Notes: generated by a model from the sequence alone, not told the origin. 64,000 bases of DNA from Psychrobacter aquimaris (GCF_016107525.1 NZ_JABASR010000001.1:248001-312000), one strand, 5' to 3'; positions 9,901-19,561 are shown, numbered from the stretch's first letter. Made by a program: numbers and translations.

Positions 9901-10192
9901 AGTTTAGCGCTGTCTGGCCACCCATGGTTGGCAAGATCGCATCAGGGTGTTCTTTGGCAATGATTTGCTCAACCGTCTGCCAAGTAATCGGCTCGATATA
10001 GGTCGCATCAGCCATGGTAGGGTCAGTCATGATGGTCGCAGGGTTTGAGTTGACCAAGATGACGCGGTAGCCTTCTTCTTTTAGCGCTTTACAGGCCTGT
10101 GCACCCGAATAATCAAACTCACATGCTTGACCGATGACGATAGGACCTGCGCCTATGATAAGAATGCTTTTTATGTCGGTACGTTTTGGCAT
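6938..10192 (-). CDS. carB: Carbamoyl-phosphate synthase large subunit
   Basis: 1084 residues, close to the enterobacterial 1073. CarB uses ammonia delivered by CarA, bicarbonate and two ATP to make carbamoyl phosphate for arginine and pyrimidine synthesis. Both ATP-grasp halves are present: [19 protein letters not shown] at the N-terminus and its internal duplicate [19 protein letters not shown] near residue 560. [16 protein letters not shown] and [16 protein letters not shown] mark the two metal/ATP sites. The C-terminal ~140 residues form the MGS-like allosteric domain ([10 protein letters not shown] onward). It follows carA by 140 bases on the same strand and ends before a strong terminator. 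Confidence 0.98.
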   Translation of the reverse strand: MPKRTDIKSILIIGAGPIVIGQACEFDYSGAQACKALKEEGYRVILVNSNPATIMTDPTMADATYIEPITWQTVEQIIAKEHPDAILPTMGGQTALNCALELDKHGVLTKYNCELIGATKDSIEMAEDRNLFDKAMKRIGLECPRAETAETMEEAFATQEKMGYPCIIRPSFTMGGSGGGIAYNRDEFIEICERGFDLSPNHQLLIDESLIGWKEYEMEVVRDKNDNCIIICAIENFDPMGVHTGDSITVAPAQTLTDKEYQIMRNASLAVLREIGVETGGSNVQFGINPDTGRMVVIEMNPRVSRSSALASKATGFPIAKIAAKLAIGYTLDELQNDITGGKTPASFEPALDYVVTKIPRFNFEKFAQADSVLSTQMKSVGEVMAIGRNFQESMQKALRGMETGNDGFDEQIDLSKVAADKARSEIINRLTIPTPERIYYIADAFRVGMSVDEVFNFTKIDPWFLVQIEDIVKTEAQVKALGFGGLTEKNLRSFKRKGLSDLRLSKLLGVSQKQLRKKRWDLNVYPVYKRVDTCAAEFATSTAYMYSTYDSECEANPTDNKKIMVIGGGPNRIGQGIEFDYCCVHAALAMREDGYETIMVNCNPETVSTDYDTSDRLYFEPITLEDVLEIVRIENPDGVIVQFGGQTPLKLARALEAAGVKIIGTSPDAIDRAEDRERFQHMIQQLNLIQPTNALATSLEDGLVKAKDVGYPLVVRPSYVLGGRAMEIVYNEDELRHYLRTAVQASNEAPVLLDRFLDDAIEVDVDCVCDGTDVVIGGIMQHIEQAGVHSGDSACSLPPYSLSDELCDMMRAQTVAMAKELGVVGLMNVQFAVKGETIYILEVNPRAARTVPFVSKCIGTSLAQIAARCMAGTSLKDQGFTTEIVPAFFAVKEAVFPFAKFPGVDPILSPEMKSTGEVMGVGKTFGEAFYKAIIGSNERLPGLPTEGETKTVFISVRDSDKAQIAPIARQLADFGFNIVSTTGTQKVLADAGIECKQINKVTEGRPHIVDALKNGKIDLIINTTEGKQAQEDSFSIRRSALQGKVFYVTTLGAADAVCKSYAIDLPFEVYKLQDLHEQAKTIA

Positions 10193-10332
10193 AGTTAGGG
10201 CTACCTTCGTTTGGGTTATATTTTGATTAATCTATATTTTTAATAAAACTGACAGTATTCTAGTCGATTCAACTTGAACCACCATCAGTGATTCAAGCTT
10301 GATATTTATTATTCATTACCAATCTTGATGCA

Positions 10333-11565
10333 TTAAGCTTTAGCTGCTGCCATCATCTCTGCAAACTTATCAAACAGTGGCGCAGCATCATGTGGACCTG
10401 GGCTGGCTTCTGGGTGACCTTGGAAGCTAAATACTGGCTTATTGGTCAGCTCAATCCCTTGGTTAGTACCGTCAAATAATGAGCGATGGGTAGATTTAAC
10501 GTTGTCAGGCAGCGTGTCTTCATCAACCGCAAAACCATGGTTTTGACTGGTAATCATAACCGTACCAGTCGCCAAATCCTGTACCGGATGGTTAGCACCG
10601 TGATGACCCGTTTTCATTTTGATGGTGTTTGCGCCGCTAGCTAGACCAATCAGCTGATGACCTAAGCAAATACCAAATGTTGGAATGTTTGTTTCTTCAA
10701 TAATGTGACGTACCGCATCGATAGCATAATCACAAGCTGCAGGATCGCCAGGACCGTTTGATAAGAAAATACCATCTGGGTTCATCGCTAGTACGTCAGC
10801 AATAGGGGTTTGTGCTGGAACGACGGTTACATGACAGCCGCGATCAACCAGCATACGTAGGATGTTGGTTTTGCTACCGAAGTCATAAGCGACGACATTG
10901 TATTTAGAGTCGATATGAGTACCTAGTTGCTTAAAGAAGCCACCAGTACCGCTATCGTGACTACCAGGGATATCACGGTTGAGTAGGGTATCTGATAAAT
11001 CCCATGTGCCCGCTGTCCACTCAAAGCGCTCTGTTGTGCAGCATTCTTTTGCTAGATCCATACCTTCTAGGCCTGCAAACCCTTGTGCCAGCTTGATGGC
11101 TTGTTGCTCGTCATCTGTACTGATCGTCTCGCCATTTGATGCGGTCATGATACAACCGTTCTGAGCGCCTTTATCTCGTAATAGGCGAGTCAATTGACGC
11201 GTGTCAATTTCAGCGATAGCGATGGTATCATTACGCTGTAGATAGTCTGCGAGCGATTCTGAGTTACGGAAGTTTGAGGTGACCATCGTCGCATCACGGA
11301 TGATAAGACCGTCTGCCCATACCTGATGACCATTACCAGACTCGGTATCTTCAGCGTTGGTACCAGTATTGCCAATGTGCGGATAGGTAAGGGTGACCAG
11401 CTGACGCGCATAACTTGGGTCCGTTAGGATTTCTTGGTACCCTGTCATGGCTGTATTAAACACCACCTCACCGACACGATGACCGAGACTGCCGATACTC
11501 ACACCGCGAAAAATTGTACCGTCTGCTAGTGCCAAAATTGCTTGTATTTCTGCCGATGAATTCAA
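10333..11565 (-). CDS. carA: Carbamoyl-phosphate synthase small (glutaminase) subunit
   Basis: 410 residues. CarA hydrolyses glutamine and channels ammonia to CarB. The N-terminal CPSase domain opens [14 protein letters not shown] and includes [19 protein letters not shown]. The C-terminal class-I glutamine amidotransferase carries the nucleophile Cys in [13 protein letters not shown], with the His/Glu pair in [13 protein letters not shown]. The [15 protein letters not shown] oxyanion region is also present. It is the first gene of the carA-carB unit. The 467-base upstream gap holds its promoter and a 13-bp repeat array, but I found no clear arginine or pyrimidine operator. Confidence 0.98.
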   Translation of the reverse strand: MNSSAEIQAILALADGTIFRGVSIGSLGHRVGEVVFNTAMTGYQEILTDPSYARQLVTLTYPHIGNTGTNAEDTESGNGHQVWADGLIIRDATMVTSNFRNSESLADYLQRNDTIAIAEIDTRQLTRLLRDKGAQNGCIMTASNGETISTDDEQQAIKLAQGFAGLEGMDLAKECCTTERFEWTAGTWDLSDTLLNRDIPGSHDSGTGGFFKQLGTHIDSKYNVVAYDFGSKTNILRMLVDRGCHVTVVPAQTPIADVLAMNPDGIFLSNGPGDPAACDYAIDAVRHIIEETNIPTFGICLGHQLIGLASGANTIKMKTGHHGANHPVQDLATGTVMITSQNHGFAVDEDTLPDNVKSTHRSLFDGTNQGIELTNKPVFSFQGHPEASPGPHDAAPLFDKFAEMMAAAKA

Positions 11566-12032
11566 GGGTTGCCTCCGCTGTTATTGGTGAGTGCCATGAT
11601 TTCCATGATTAAATTTTAGGTTAGAAATGGCTTTTTATATCGCAAAAATTGCTATTGACGAATACTAAAAAACACCTAAACCCAAAATTTTTCCACAAAA
11701 AAGCGAGAAGACATTATTGATGGAAACTACAAAACCCACTAGATAGTGAATAGGTAACTTGCATCATGTCCGCTCGCTTAGGCACAGATTTTGCGCATTA
11801 TATACAATATACCCACAGATAGCCAGCCGATTTTTAGATTGAAGGCATGCCTTTAATCATTAGCCGTTAATAGCGCTGGATTTTCTCTTTTGGCTTTGCC
11901 ACAATGGATAGCAAATCGAGATATCTGGTTTTCATGATTAGTTTTCATGACTAATTTTCATGACTAATTTTCATGACTAATTTTCATGATTAACCTGTTC
12001 CATTACGATTATGTATATAACAAGGAGCTGTT
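11566..12032. other. Divergent intergenic region carA / YrdA-type gene
   Basis: 467 bases with no supported gene. It must hold promoters for carA (leftward) and the carbonic-anhydrase-like gene (rightward). Visible structures are a 22-base near-palindrome at 11837-11858 (GATTGAAGGCATGCCTTTAATC, one mismatch) and the five-copy 13-bp repeat at 11929-11993. A TATAAT-like hexamer on the minus strand near 11798-11803 is a possible carA -10 box, without a good -35. Confidence 0.4.
11929..11993. repeat. Five tandem 13-bp direct repeats
   Basis: Five in-phase copies of TTTTCATGAYTAR: TTTTCATGATTAG, three identical TTTTCATGACTAA, then TTTTCATGATTAA, filling 65 bases without gaps. The array ends 39 bases before the start codon of the YrdA-type gene. 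It may be an iterated protein-binding site or a slippage-prone microsatellite-like tract; function unknown. Confidence 0.85.
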
Positions 12033-12569
12033 ATGATTTATCAATATTTAGACAAGGTGCCCGAATTTGCGGCACCTTTTAATGGTTGGGTCGCAGACTC
12101 AGCACGAGTGATAGGCGATGTCTATTTGGGTCATCAGGCTAACGTGTGGTTCGGTGCGGTGATTCGCGGTGACAATGAACGCATTCATATCGGCGATTAT
12201 AGTAATGTGCAAGAAAACAGTGTCATTCATACTGATGCAGGCATTGAGGTCAAAATCGGCAACTATGTCACTATTGGTCATTTAGCGATGCTACACGGCT
12301 GCGAAGTCGGTGATAATAGCTTGATTGGTATTGGTGCGGTGGTATTAAATAATGCCAAGATTGGTAAAAATTGTATCATTGGTGCCAAAGCCCTTGTCAC
12401 AGAAGGCAAGGTGATTCCAGACAATTCACTCGTCATGGGCGCCCCTGCCAAGGTGGTCAAAACCTTAACGGACGAGCAAGCCGCCATGCTAAAAATGTCA
12501 GCGCAACATTATGCTGAACTTTGTGAAACTTATAAGGAAGGTCTGACTGAAATTCCACTGCCTAAATAA
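12033..12569 (+). CDS. Gamma-carbonic anhydrase family protein (YrdA type)
   Basis: 178 residues forming a left-handed beta-helix of hexapeptide repeats ([60 protein letters not shown]). The zinc-type histidines are visible in [15 protein letters not shown]. Relatives include YrdA and ferripyochelin-binding-like proteins; carbonic anhydrase activity is often not demonstrated, so the function is inferred only. A strong AAGGAG site precedes the ATG. It is a single gene on the plus strand, preceded by the 13-bp repeat array. Confidence 0.9.
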   Translation: MIYQYLDKVPEFAAPFNGWVADSARVIGDVYLGHQANVWFGAVIRGDNERIHIGDYSNVQENSVIHTDAGIEVKIGNYVTIGHLAMLHGCEVGDNSLIGIGAVVLNNAKIGKNCIIGAKALVTEGKVIPDNSLVMGAPAKVVKTLTDEQAAMLKMSAQHYAELCETYKEGLTEIPLPK

Positions 12570-12677
12570 AGCGCTAGCCAAATCATAGAGTCACGCAAAA
12601 CATAAGCGAACTGTCTGATATTGTTCTATTCTCTATGTTTATGCAAATGATGCAAACGCGCCTTACATAGAGACTCT

Positions 12678-13127
12678 TTATGCCATCAGCATCATGACCA
12701 GCCAAATAATGGCAAAAATGATAATACCAATAATCAGTCCGCGAAAAATATCATGGCGTATAGAGTAGTCATTAAGGTAAGCGTTATGATTGGTTGTTTC
12801 GTTGATGTTGAGAGCATTGACGCTCTCAGCACCAGCATTTTTACCAACAATAAAACCCATGATTGCGCCCACCACCAACATAAATGGGGTGAATAACCAA
12901 AAAACGTCGCCATTACCTATACCAGCTATTGAGCGAATAACCACAATAGCAAGATCGATTAGTAAACCACCAGCACCATACATCAAACCATTTAAGAACG
13001 CATACAGTATACGGTCCAAAGGTGATTGATAGCTTTTACCCAGCTGACGTTGTCTGATTTCTTTGATTGAACGGGCAGGGCGGCGCGTTTTATTTGGCAC
13101 GACGGTTTTGACATCAGGCGCTTCCAT
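12678..13127 (-). CDS. Small membrane protein, function unknown
   Basis: 149 residues from the ATG at 13127. The N-terminus is basic and polar (TRRPARSIKEIRQRQLGK). Three hydrophobic segments follow: around residues 53-70 (GLMYGAGGLLIDLAIVVI), 78-98 (VFWLFTPFMLVVGAIMGFIVG) and a C-terminal one (GLIIGIIIFAIIWLVMMLMA). The frame is open upstream to 13235, but that extension runs through the MITE-like repeat at 13169-13230 and would translate repeat sequence, so it is rejected. I do not recognise a family. Confidence 0.6.
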   Translation of the reverse strand: MEAPDVKTVVPNKTRRPARSIKEIRQRQLGKSYQSPLDRILYAFLNGLMYGAGGLLIDLAIVVIRSIAGIGNGDVFWLFTPFMLVVGAIMGFIVGKNAGAESVNALNINETTNHNAYLNDYSIRHDIFRGLIIGIIIFAIIWLVMMLMA

Positions 13128-13168
13128 GGGATTCTCTATTTTTATTATGAAGTAAGCAAAACAGATAC

Positions 13169-13230
13169 TAGGGCGTATCACCATTTTTAGCCCATTTAGG
13201 CGCTTTCGTTCAGATTGAGGACATGCCCTA
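13169..13230. repeat. MITE-like short repeat with TA flanks
   Basis: A ~58-bp unit bounded by TA dinucleotides. The left end reads GGGCGTATCACC; the right end, on the other strand, reads GGGCATGTCCTC. The imperfect terminal inverted repeats and TA flanks resemble the ends of IS5-type elements that duplicate TA, suggesting a miniature non-autonomous derivative. Only one copy is seen in this window, so the repeat nature is inferred from the ends. Confidence 0.4.
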
Positions 13231-13396
13231 ACCATAAGTTATATAAATAAAGCTACCATAATTTTGTTTGGTGAACAGTAGCATTCACGAAAAATTATTA
13301 AGAAATTTTTTTCATACCATTATTTATCTCCAAAGCGACGGTTATTAAAAACGATTTGTATTTCTATTTTTCAACAAACAACAGTAAGGTCTCATT

Positions 13397-14098
13397 ATGC
13401 AGGCAACACAAGCACAAATTTCTCCAAAAGAGCTGGCACTTTTTGATTTAGATCATACTTTGCTCGACGTCGATAGCGACTATTTATGGGGCGAATATAT
13501 CGTCAAACACGACCTCGTCGATGAAGCGCAATATCGCACGGCCAATCAAAAGTTTTACCAAGACTATATCGAAGGTACGCTTGATGCGACAGAATATAAT
13601 GAATTTGTGGCGCAATTTTTAAGTAGCTTGCCGATGGATAGATTGCATGAGCTACGAGAAGACTATATTAAAAGTGAAATTGAGCCGCACATTCGCCCAA
13701 AAGCTATGGAAGTGCTCTGTCAGCATGTTGAAAAAGGTCATGAGGTGGTGATTATTTCTGCGACCAATGATTTTGTGGTTTCTGCTATCGCCAAGCGTTT
13801 TGGTATCGAAGGTGCCAATGTGCTATCGACACCGCTTGAGATAAAAAATGAGCGCTATACGGGCAAACTTACCGACAAGCCAAACTTTAAAGAAGGTAAA
13901 ATTTACCATCTGAATAAATGGCTAGATAAGCAGCAATCAGCAGGCACGACTTTTGATAAAACTTATGCGTATTCAGATTCCAAAAATGACATTCCATTGC
14001 TGGAGTGGGCAGATGTGGCTATTTGTATATCTCCTGATGAGGCGCTGCATGCGCATGCTTTAGCGCATCGCTGGGCAGTAGAGGATTGGTCGATTTAG
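13397..14098 (+). CDS. HAD-superfamily subfamily IB phosphatase
   Basis: 233 residues. HAD phosphohydrolase of the SerB-like IB class; the substrate is not predictable, with phosphoserine-like or lipid phosphates as the usual family options. Motif I is FDLDHTLLDVD with the nucleophile Asp and the second Asp two residues on. Motif II is VVIISATNDF with the Thr/Ser, and motif III plus IV is YAYSDSKNDIPLL with the acidic pair. The helical cap lies between residues ~25 and 105. It starts after an AAGG ribosome site and is followed by prfB 116 bases later on the same strand, without an obvious terminator between them. Confidence 0.9.
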   Translation: MQATQAQISPKELALFDLDHTLLDVDSDYLWGEYIVKHDLVDEAQYRTANQKFYQDYIEGTLDATEYNEFVAQFLSSLPMDRLHELREDYIKSEIEPHIRPKAMEVLCQHVEKGHEVVIISATNDFVVSAIAKRFGIEGANVLSTPLEIKNERYTGKLTDKPNFKEGKIYHLNKWLDKQQSAGTTFDKTYAYSDSKNDIPLLEWADVAICISPDEALHAHALAHRWAVEDWSI

Positions 14099-14214
14099 GC
14101 TATTTAACATTATTTAATATAAAGCCAGTCATAATTAGCCAACTATTTATCGTCAATCTCATTTAAAATAGCGCCATATCAGTGAGATATTTATTTAAAA
14201 AGACAGGAAACTTT

Positions 14215-15310
14215 ATGGAAATCAATCCGTATCAAGAACGAATTAAAGATTTATCAGAGCGTGGGCAGGACTTGCGGAGGTATCTTTGACTTCGATGGTA
14301 AGCAAGAACGCTTAGAAGAAGTCAATTTGGAACTAGAGAATCCCGAGCTATGGAATGATCCAGAGCGTGCGACTAAGATTAATAAAGAAAAAAGCCAGCT
14401 TGATGGCGTCATTGATGTCGTGGTATCACTTGAGACGACATTAGAAGATGCGTCTGCTATGCTGGAGCTGGCAGTAGAAGCAGAGGATGAATCCTTGCTG
14501 GCGGATGTGCAAGCAGAGCTCGACAATGCGGAGAAACGCGTTGCAGATTTAGAGTTCCGTCGCATGTTTAGCGGTGAGATGGATCCTAATAACTGCTACT
14601 TGGATATTCAGTCGGGTAGTGGTGGCACCGAAGCGCAGGATTGGGCAGAGATGCTATTGCGTATGTATACACGCTGGGCGGAATCGCATGGCTTCAAAGT
14701 TGAGGTCATTGAGGTGTCTTCTGGTAGCGTGGCTGGTATTAAATCAGCAACGATTGAGATTAAAGGGGATTATGCTTTTGGTTGGTTACGTACCGAAATC
14801 GGCGTGCATCGCTTAGTCCGTAAATCGCCATTTGACAGCAATAACGGTCGTCATACCTCATTTGCTGCCGTTTTTGTGTCGCCTGAAATTGATGATAATA
14901 TCGAGATTGATATCAATCCTGCGGATTTGCGTATCGATACCTATCGCTCATCGGGCGCAGGCGGTCAGCATGTGAACACGACCGATTCTGCGGTACGTAT
15001 TACCCACGAGCCAAGTGGGGTAGTGGTCACTTGTCAGAACGAGCGTAGCCAGCATGGTAATAAGGCGACGGCGATGAAAATGTTGCGTGCCAAGCTTTAT
15101 GAGCTTGAAATGCAAAAACGCATGGAATCTCAGCAAGCGGTCGAGGATGGTAAGTCTGATGTGGGCTGGGGCAGTCAAATTCGCTCTTATGTGCTTGATG
15201 ATTCACGTATCAAAGACTTGCGTACTGGCGTTGAAACTTTTAACACTGGTGCGGTACTCGATGGCGACCTCGATCAATTTATCGAAGCGAGCCTAAAAGC
15301 GGGACTGTAA
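14215..15310 (+). CDS. prfB: Peptide chain release factor 2 (programmed +1 frameshift)
   Basis: RF2 ends translation at UGA and UAA. The coding sequence starts at ATG 14215, reaches an in-frame TGA at 14287-14289 (codon 25), and continues in the +1 frame from GAC 14288 to 15310, giving ~364 residues (E. coli 365). After the shift, the anticodon-mimic SPF is at about residues 204-206 (RKSPFDSNN) and the catalytic GGQ at about 249-251 ([13 protein letters not shown]), matching RF2 numbering. A single-frame reading would start wrongly at 14261 and lose the true N-terminus. RF2 levels are autoregulated because scarce RF2 favours the shift at the UGA. Confidence 0.97.
14276..14290 (+). promoter_or_regulatory. 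RF2 programmed frameshift site
   Basis: An internal Shine-Dalgarno GGAGG (14276-14280), a 3-base spacer TAT, then CTT TGA C (14284-14290). It matches the classical prfB signal except that the upstream run is GGAGG rather than AGGGGG. The ribosome slips from CUU to UUU and resumes at GAC. Confidence 0.95.
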
Positions 15311-15373
15311 GGCTAAAAAGACCACTCTAAAGAAAGTTTTAAAATATCAACCAATAATTAATTAAGGAAAATT

Positions 15374-15658
15374 ATGCCAAGCGTTAATAGTTATTTTGAT
15401 AACAAAGTTACTTCTATTGCTTTCCAAACGGCGACCAAGCCAGCTACTGTCGGTGTGATGGAGATTGGCGAGTACGAATTTGGCACCAGCGAATTTGAAA
15501 CCATGAGTGTGGTCAGCGGTGCATTGACGGTCAAGCTACCAGAGAGTGATGAATGGCAAACCTTTAATGCGGGCGAACAGTTTACCGTTGAAGCCAATCA
15601 GAAGTTTCAAGTAAAAGTGGCAGTAGAGACTGCTTATTTATGTGTTTATGGTAAGTAA
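15374..15658 (+). CDS. ppnP: Pyrimidine/purine nucleoside phosphorylase
   Basis: 94 residues, the normal length for this compact cupin (formerly DUF1255/YaiE). It phosphorolyses several nucleosides to free base and ribose-1-phosphate in salvage. Seen here: [18 protein letters not shown], the conserved [29 protein letters not shown] and the closing AYLCVYGK. An AAGGAAA ribosome site precedes the start. It lies 63 bases after prfB and is closed by a strong terminator. Confidence 0.93.
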   Translation: MPSVNSYFDNKVTSIAFQTATKPATVGVMEIGEYEFGTSEFETMSVVSGALTVKLPESDEWQTFNAGEQFTVEANQKFQVKVAVETAYLCVYGK

Positions 15659-15686
15659 TTATTTTTAGATTAATAGGCAACAGATT

Positions 15687-15719
15687 AACGCCAAGTGTTT
15701 AACGCTTGGCGTTTTTTTA
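15687..15719 (+). terminator. Terminator after ppnP
   Basis: A perfect 9-base stem AACGCCAAG / CTTGGCGTT with a 9-base loop, followed by a run of T. It lies 29 bases past the ppnP stop. Confidence 0.88.
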
Positions 15720-15760
15720 TGACTGTCTTTTAAGTTTCAGTCATATAATATTTAGTAAAA

Positions 15761-16213
15761 TTATAGATTTTTACGATATTGCACCATATCTGTTTGAGTG
15801 GCGATTGCGTCATAGAGTTTGCGCGCCGCGGTGTTTCCCTCTTGCGTCGTCCAATATACACGGTTGCAGTCTTTGTCGTTGGCAAAGGCATAGACCTGCT
15901 CAATAAGTACCCGTCCTACGCCTTGACCACGTACATTATCAGTGACGTATAAATCTTCTAAATAACAACACTCGTTAGTATTCCACGTATTGGGATGCAG
16001 CACCACATGTGTGATACCTACCAACTTATCGTCCTGCCAAGCACCAAAACCATAAATCGGTACATCGCTATCGAGCAAACTGTGCCACGTGTTTTGGATG
16101 GTACTTGATGGCAAACTGGTCTCATAAAATTTTAGATAATCTTGCCATAAGTGTAACCAAAGGTCGTAATCAGTGATAGTTAGTGGTTTTATTTTTACAG
16201 ATGAATGGTTCAT
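15761..16213 (-). CDS. GNAT family N-acetyltransferase
   Basis: 150 residues. GCN5-related acetyltransferase using acetyl-CoA; acceptor unknown. The pyrophosphate-binding motif A is visible as VTDNVRGQGVGRVLIEQV (Q/RxxGxG/A), preceded by the beta-strand YLEDLYV. A motif-B region is CNRVYWTTQEGNTAARKLYD. The overall pattern resembles small-amine or aminoglycoside-type acetyltransferases, but substrate assignment would be a guess. The gene converges with ppnP and is divergent from topoisomerase IB. Confidence 0.85.
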   Translation of the reverse strand: MNHSSVKIKPLTITDYDLWLHLWQDYLKFYETSLPSSTIQNTWHSLLDSDVPIYGFGAWQDDKLVGITHVVLHPNTWNTNECCYLEDLYVTDNVRGQGVGRVLIEQVYAFANDKDCNRVYWTTQEGNTAARKLYDAIATQTDMVQYRKNL

Positions 16214-16402
16214 TTTTTATAAACTTAAGTCGTGAGTAGTGCTAAATTATGCCTCAAAAACGCATGGCTTAGAACCCGTATCGCTATTTTTATCACTGTT
16301 TTATTTTACACATCGATTACACTTTGCTTGTGGCAAATAAACAGCAAAAACAATCGCAATTCATTATGCTAAAACGACTATTTTATCAATCGAGTATGTA
16401 TT

Positions 16403-17533
16403 ATGGCGACGTTAGATGACCAAACCACCACGCAAGACATACGCCATGATTATGAAAAACTCGCTCGTCTTGCTAATCTGCGCTATGTCAGTGATGATGA
16501 GCTTGGGTTTACGCGCAGGCGTTGGGGGCGCGGCTTTACCTATCGCGATGCAACGGGCAAAACAGTCAAAGACAAAGCCTTGCGTCAGCGTTTTGATGCG
16601 CTAGTGATACCGCCGATGTGGTCAGAGGTTTGGATATGCCAAGATGATAAAGGGCACTTGCAATCGACGGGGCGCGATGACAAAGCGCGAAAACAATACT
16701 TATATCACCCTGAGTGGGATCGTGTACGTGACCAAGCCAAATTCGATGCCATGATAGGTTTTGCTAGAGCATTGCCGAATTTACGCTTGCAAGTCGAAAA
16801 AGACTTGGAGGCAAAATCATTATCCCGTGACAATGTCTTATCGGCAGTGGTCAAGTTATTAGAAAAGACCTTAATTCGTATCGGTAATAGCCGCTATGCG
16901 AAACTTAATAAAAGCTATGGTTTGAGTACTTTACGCAGTAAGCACGTGAGCGAAACCGATAACGGACTGGCGTTTGATTTTGTCGGTAAAAGTGCTAAAG
17001 AGCATCATATTGAATTGCAAGATGAGCGTTTGATTGAGATTGTACAAGCATGTTCTGAGTTACCTGGTTATCAGATTTTTAAATATTTAGATGACAATGG
17101 TCACAAGCAAGTCGTCGACAGTAGCGATATTAATGACTATCTACGCACGCATACTAGCGGTCATGGTCGTTACAGGGAGATGTATAGCGGTAATTTATAT
17201 AGCGCAAAGGACTTTCGTACTTGGATGGCCAGTGTCCTTGCCGCCAGTTACTTGCACGATGAGTTACAGAGCGCTCAGGGCAAAGCAATATTAGCCAGTG
17301 ATCCCAATAGCGATGAGCGCCAGCAACTGGTCACTAACATGGTAAAAAGTGTGGCAGCAGAGCTGGGCAATACCCCTGCTGTCTGCCGATCGTCTTATAT
17401 CAATCCAGTGATTATAGAGCGTTTTTTGGCGGGGCAGTTCTTTGAGCCTTATAAGCAAGCGCGCCGGGGGCGTACTAAACAGTATCAAAGCTGTGAAGAA
17501 AAAGCGCTGCTAGGATTTTTAAGGGGCTGCTGA
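16403..17533 (+). CDS. DNA topoisomerase IB (poxvirus-like)
   Basis: 376 residues. Type IB enzyme that relaxes supercoils by forming a 3'-phosphotyrosyl bond; bacterial members are small, like the vaccinia enzyme. The N-terminal domain includes ARLANLRYVSDDELGFTRR and PPMWSEVWIC. The catalytic core has IRIGNSRYAKLNKSYGLSTL with the active-site Arg and SKHV with the Lys, a His/Arg region in HTSGHGRYREM onward, and the nucleophilic Tyr in RSSYINPVIIERFLAG near residue 332. Bacterial TopIB is patchily distributed, so horizontal origin in the lineage is possible. It stands alone on the plus strand. Confidence 0.92.
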   Translation: MATLDDQTTTQDIRHDYEKLARLANLRYVSDDELGFTRRRWGRGFTYRDATGKTVKDKALRQRFDALVIPPMWSEVWICQDDKGHLQSTGRDDKARKQYLYHPEWDRVRDQAKFDAMIGFARALPNLRLQVEKDLEAKSLSRDNVLSAVVKLLEKTLIRIGNSRYAKLNKSYGLSTLRSKHVSETDNGLAFDFVGKSAKEHHIELQDERLIEIVQACSELPGYQIFKYLDDNGHKQVVDSSDINDYLRTHTSGHGRYREMYSGNLYSAKDFRTWMASVLAASYLHDELQSAQGKAILASDPNSDERQQLVTNMVKSVAAELGNTPAVCRSSYINPVIIERFLAGQFFEPYKQARRGRTKQYQSCEEKALLGFLRGC

Positions 17534-17597
17534 GTTCTTTAACATAAAATGCCATTAAGAATTTTGTGATCGGATTATAAAAATGATACGTTATGTA

Positions 17598-17626
17598 TTG
17601 AAATAAATATTAAAATGCGTTACTAA
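17598..17626 (+). promoter_or_regulatory. Candidate sigma-70 promoter of acyl-CoA synthetase
   Basis: TTGAAA (17598-17603), 17-base spacer, TACTAA (17621-17626), ~120 bases upstream of the synthetase start. The spacing is ideal and the -10 match is partial (4 of 6). Prediction by eye only. Confidence 0.3.
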
Positions 17627-17748
17627 TAGAGCATATGTACATTAATATGTGCGAACAAGAAGAATAAACAGTTGCTAGGATATGACTGTTTTTCTGCTGA
17701 TAAATCTCTTATTTCGCCAGTTACCTGATATTGCTAAAGGATTAGCTT

Positions 17749-19470
17749 ATGAACACCTCTTCTTCAGACCCATCATTTGTAAATACATCTTCAAACCATC
17801 CTGCACAGCCGCCAATGAGCTACAGCGATTACTATCATAACTTTGATATGAATGCGCTATTAACTGAGATATTTGGTAAGCATTTAGATGATCGTTTAAA
17901 CGCTTATATGGCGTGCTGTGGTCGCCATGTGCGTGACGGTCGTGGCGATAATCTGGCGCTAGTACATGAAGATACAGCGGGCAATGTGACGCGCATGACT
18001 TTTGCTGAGCTTGATAAGGCAAGCGCGCAAGTCGCCAATTTATTGCTGTCTTATGGCGTAAAAATTGGCGACCAAGTGGCGACCATGCTACCTCGCACCC
18101 CTGAACTGCTCACCATTGTATTAGCGACTTGGCGGATTGGCGCGGTTTATCAACCGTTATTTACCGCCTTTGGCTATGATTCGATTAAGTATCGGATGGA
18201 CAAAGCCAATACCAAAGTGGTTTTTACCAATCAAGAAAATCGTGGAAAATTTGAAGACTTGGCTCAGCAGACCAAAATGGTCATGGTTGGCAGCGAGAAT
18301 GACGCGCAAGCTGATAGTGAAAACAGTTGGGGCGATGATAATTATGCCAAGATGATGGCGACGCAGCCGCAAACAGTAGACGCGGTTTTATTAGATACCG
18401 ATGCACCCTTTCTGCAAATGTTTACCTCAGGTACAGTGGGTAAATCAAAAGGCGTTAGTGTGCCATTAAGCGCGCTCTCAGCATTTTATCTCTATATGCG
18501 CTATGCGATTGACTTGCGAGCCGATGATAACTACTGGAACATGGCTGATCCTGGCTGGGCGTATGGATTGTATTACGCGATTACTGGGCCTTTATTATTA
18601 GGTGTCACCACCTATTTTAACGAAGCTGGCTTTGACGCTGCCAATACCCGCGACTTTATGGTACGTCATAAAATTACCAATTTAGCGTCCTCACCGACGG
18701 CATTTCGTATGATGAAATCGAGTGGCGTGTTTGAAAAATCAGACACTGACACTAAATTATCCCTACGCTGTGCCAATTCAGCAGGCGAGACCTTAAATAC
18801 CGAAGTGGTCAACTGGGTTGAAACCTATTTAAACTGTAAAGTTTGTGATCAATATGGGCAGACCGAGACGGGAATGACTTGCTGTGAGCACCATGCGTTA
18901 GCACATAAATGTCCGGTTGGCTCGATGGGCATGGCGCTACCAGGACACACATTGGTGGTGTTAGATGATGACATGAACATCTTACCTGATGGCGAGCAAG
19001 GGCAGCTTGCCGTAGTGGTCAGTCAATCGCCAGCGTTTTATTTCCGCGGTTATAGCTGGAACGAAAAAGACGCCTTCGCGGATGACTATTATTTAACAGG
19101 CGACGTGGTTGAGCGTCACAGTGATGGCAGCTATTGGTTCTCAGGCCGTGATGATGACATCATTATTACGGCAGGTTACCGCGTTGGCCCTACCGATGTC
19201 GAAAACACGGTGCTTGAGCATGAGGCAGTCGCAGAGTCTGCTGCTGTCGGTGTGCCAGATGAGGTGCGCGGTCATACCATTAAGTCTTATGTGGTGCTAA
19301 AAGACGGTATCGAAGGAACGGATGAGATTGCCAAGGAGATTCAAGAGCTCGTACGCAAACGTCTATCGACTCACGCTTATCCACGTGAGGTTGAGTTTGT
19401 GGCAGCATTGCCGAAGACTCCAAGTGGTAAAATTCAGCGCTTTTTGCTACGCAGTTTGTCTGCGGCATAG
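17749..19470 (+). CDS. AMP-binding acyl-CoA synthetase (acetyl/medium-chain type)
   Basis: 573 residues. ANL-superfamily ligase that activates a carboxylic acid via an acyl-adenylate and transfers it to CoA. The AMP-binding loop is FTSGTVGKSKGVSVP, motif A4/A5 is DQYGQTETGMTC, and the hinge region is YLTGDVVERHSDGSYWFSGR. The C-terminal catalytic lysine is in KTPSGKIQRFLLR. Length and pattern fit acetyl-CoA or medium-chain acyl-CoA synthetase relatives; chain length is not predictable. An AAGGA site precedes ATG 17749. The SDR gene follows 91 bases downstream, so the two may act in the same acid degradation route. Confidence 0.9.
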   Translation: MNTSSSDPSFVNTSSNHPAQPPMSYSDYYHNFDMNALLTEIFGKHLDDRLNAYMACCGRHVRDGRGDNLALVHEDTAGNVTRMTFAELDKASAQVANLLLSYGVKIGDQVATMLPRTPELLTIVLATWRIGAVYQPLFTAFGYDSIKYRMDKANTKVVFTNQENRGKFEDLAQQTKMVMVGSENDAQADSENSWGDDNYAKMMATQPQTVDAVLLDTDAPFLQMFTSGTVGKSKGVSVPLSALSAFYLYMRYAIDLRADDNYWNMADPGWAYGLYYAITGPLLLGVTTYFNEAGFDAANTRDFMVRHKITNLASSPTAFRMMKSSGVFEKSDTDTKLSLRCANSAGETLNTEVVNWVETYLNCKVCDQYGQTETGMTCCEHHALAHKCPVGSMGMALPGHTLVVLDDDMNILPDGEQGQLAVVVSQSPAFYFRGYSWNEKDAFADDYYLTGDVVERHSDGSYWFSGRDDDIIITAGYRVGPTDVENTVLEHEAVAESAAVGVPDEVRGHTIKSYVVLKDGIEGTDEIAKEIQELVRKRLSTHAYPREVEFVAALPKTPSGKIQRFLLRSLSAA

Positions 19471-19561
19471 ATAAAAAGCAACGCACTCATATCGTCAGGT
19501 TAAGATAAAAAATCGATAACTGATAAAAATAACAGTAAAAATATTAATGAAAGGAATAATT

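Noticed and set aside
13128..13235. Upstream extension of the small membrane-protein frame
   Set aside because: It translates through the MITE-like repeat and has no ribosome site.
14261..15310. prfB starting at ATG 14261 in one frame
   Set aside because: It would use the out-of-frame upstream part MGRTCGGIF, which is not RF2-like, and ignore the classical frameshift signal and the matching ATG at 14215.
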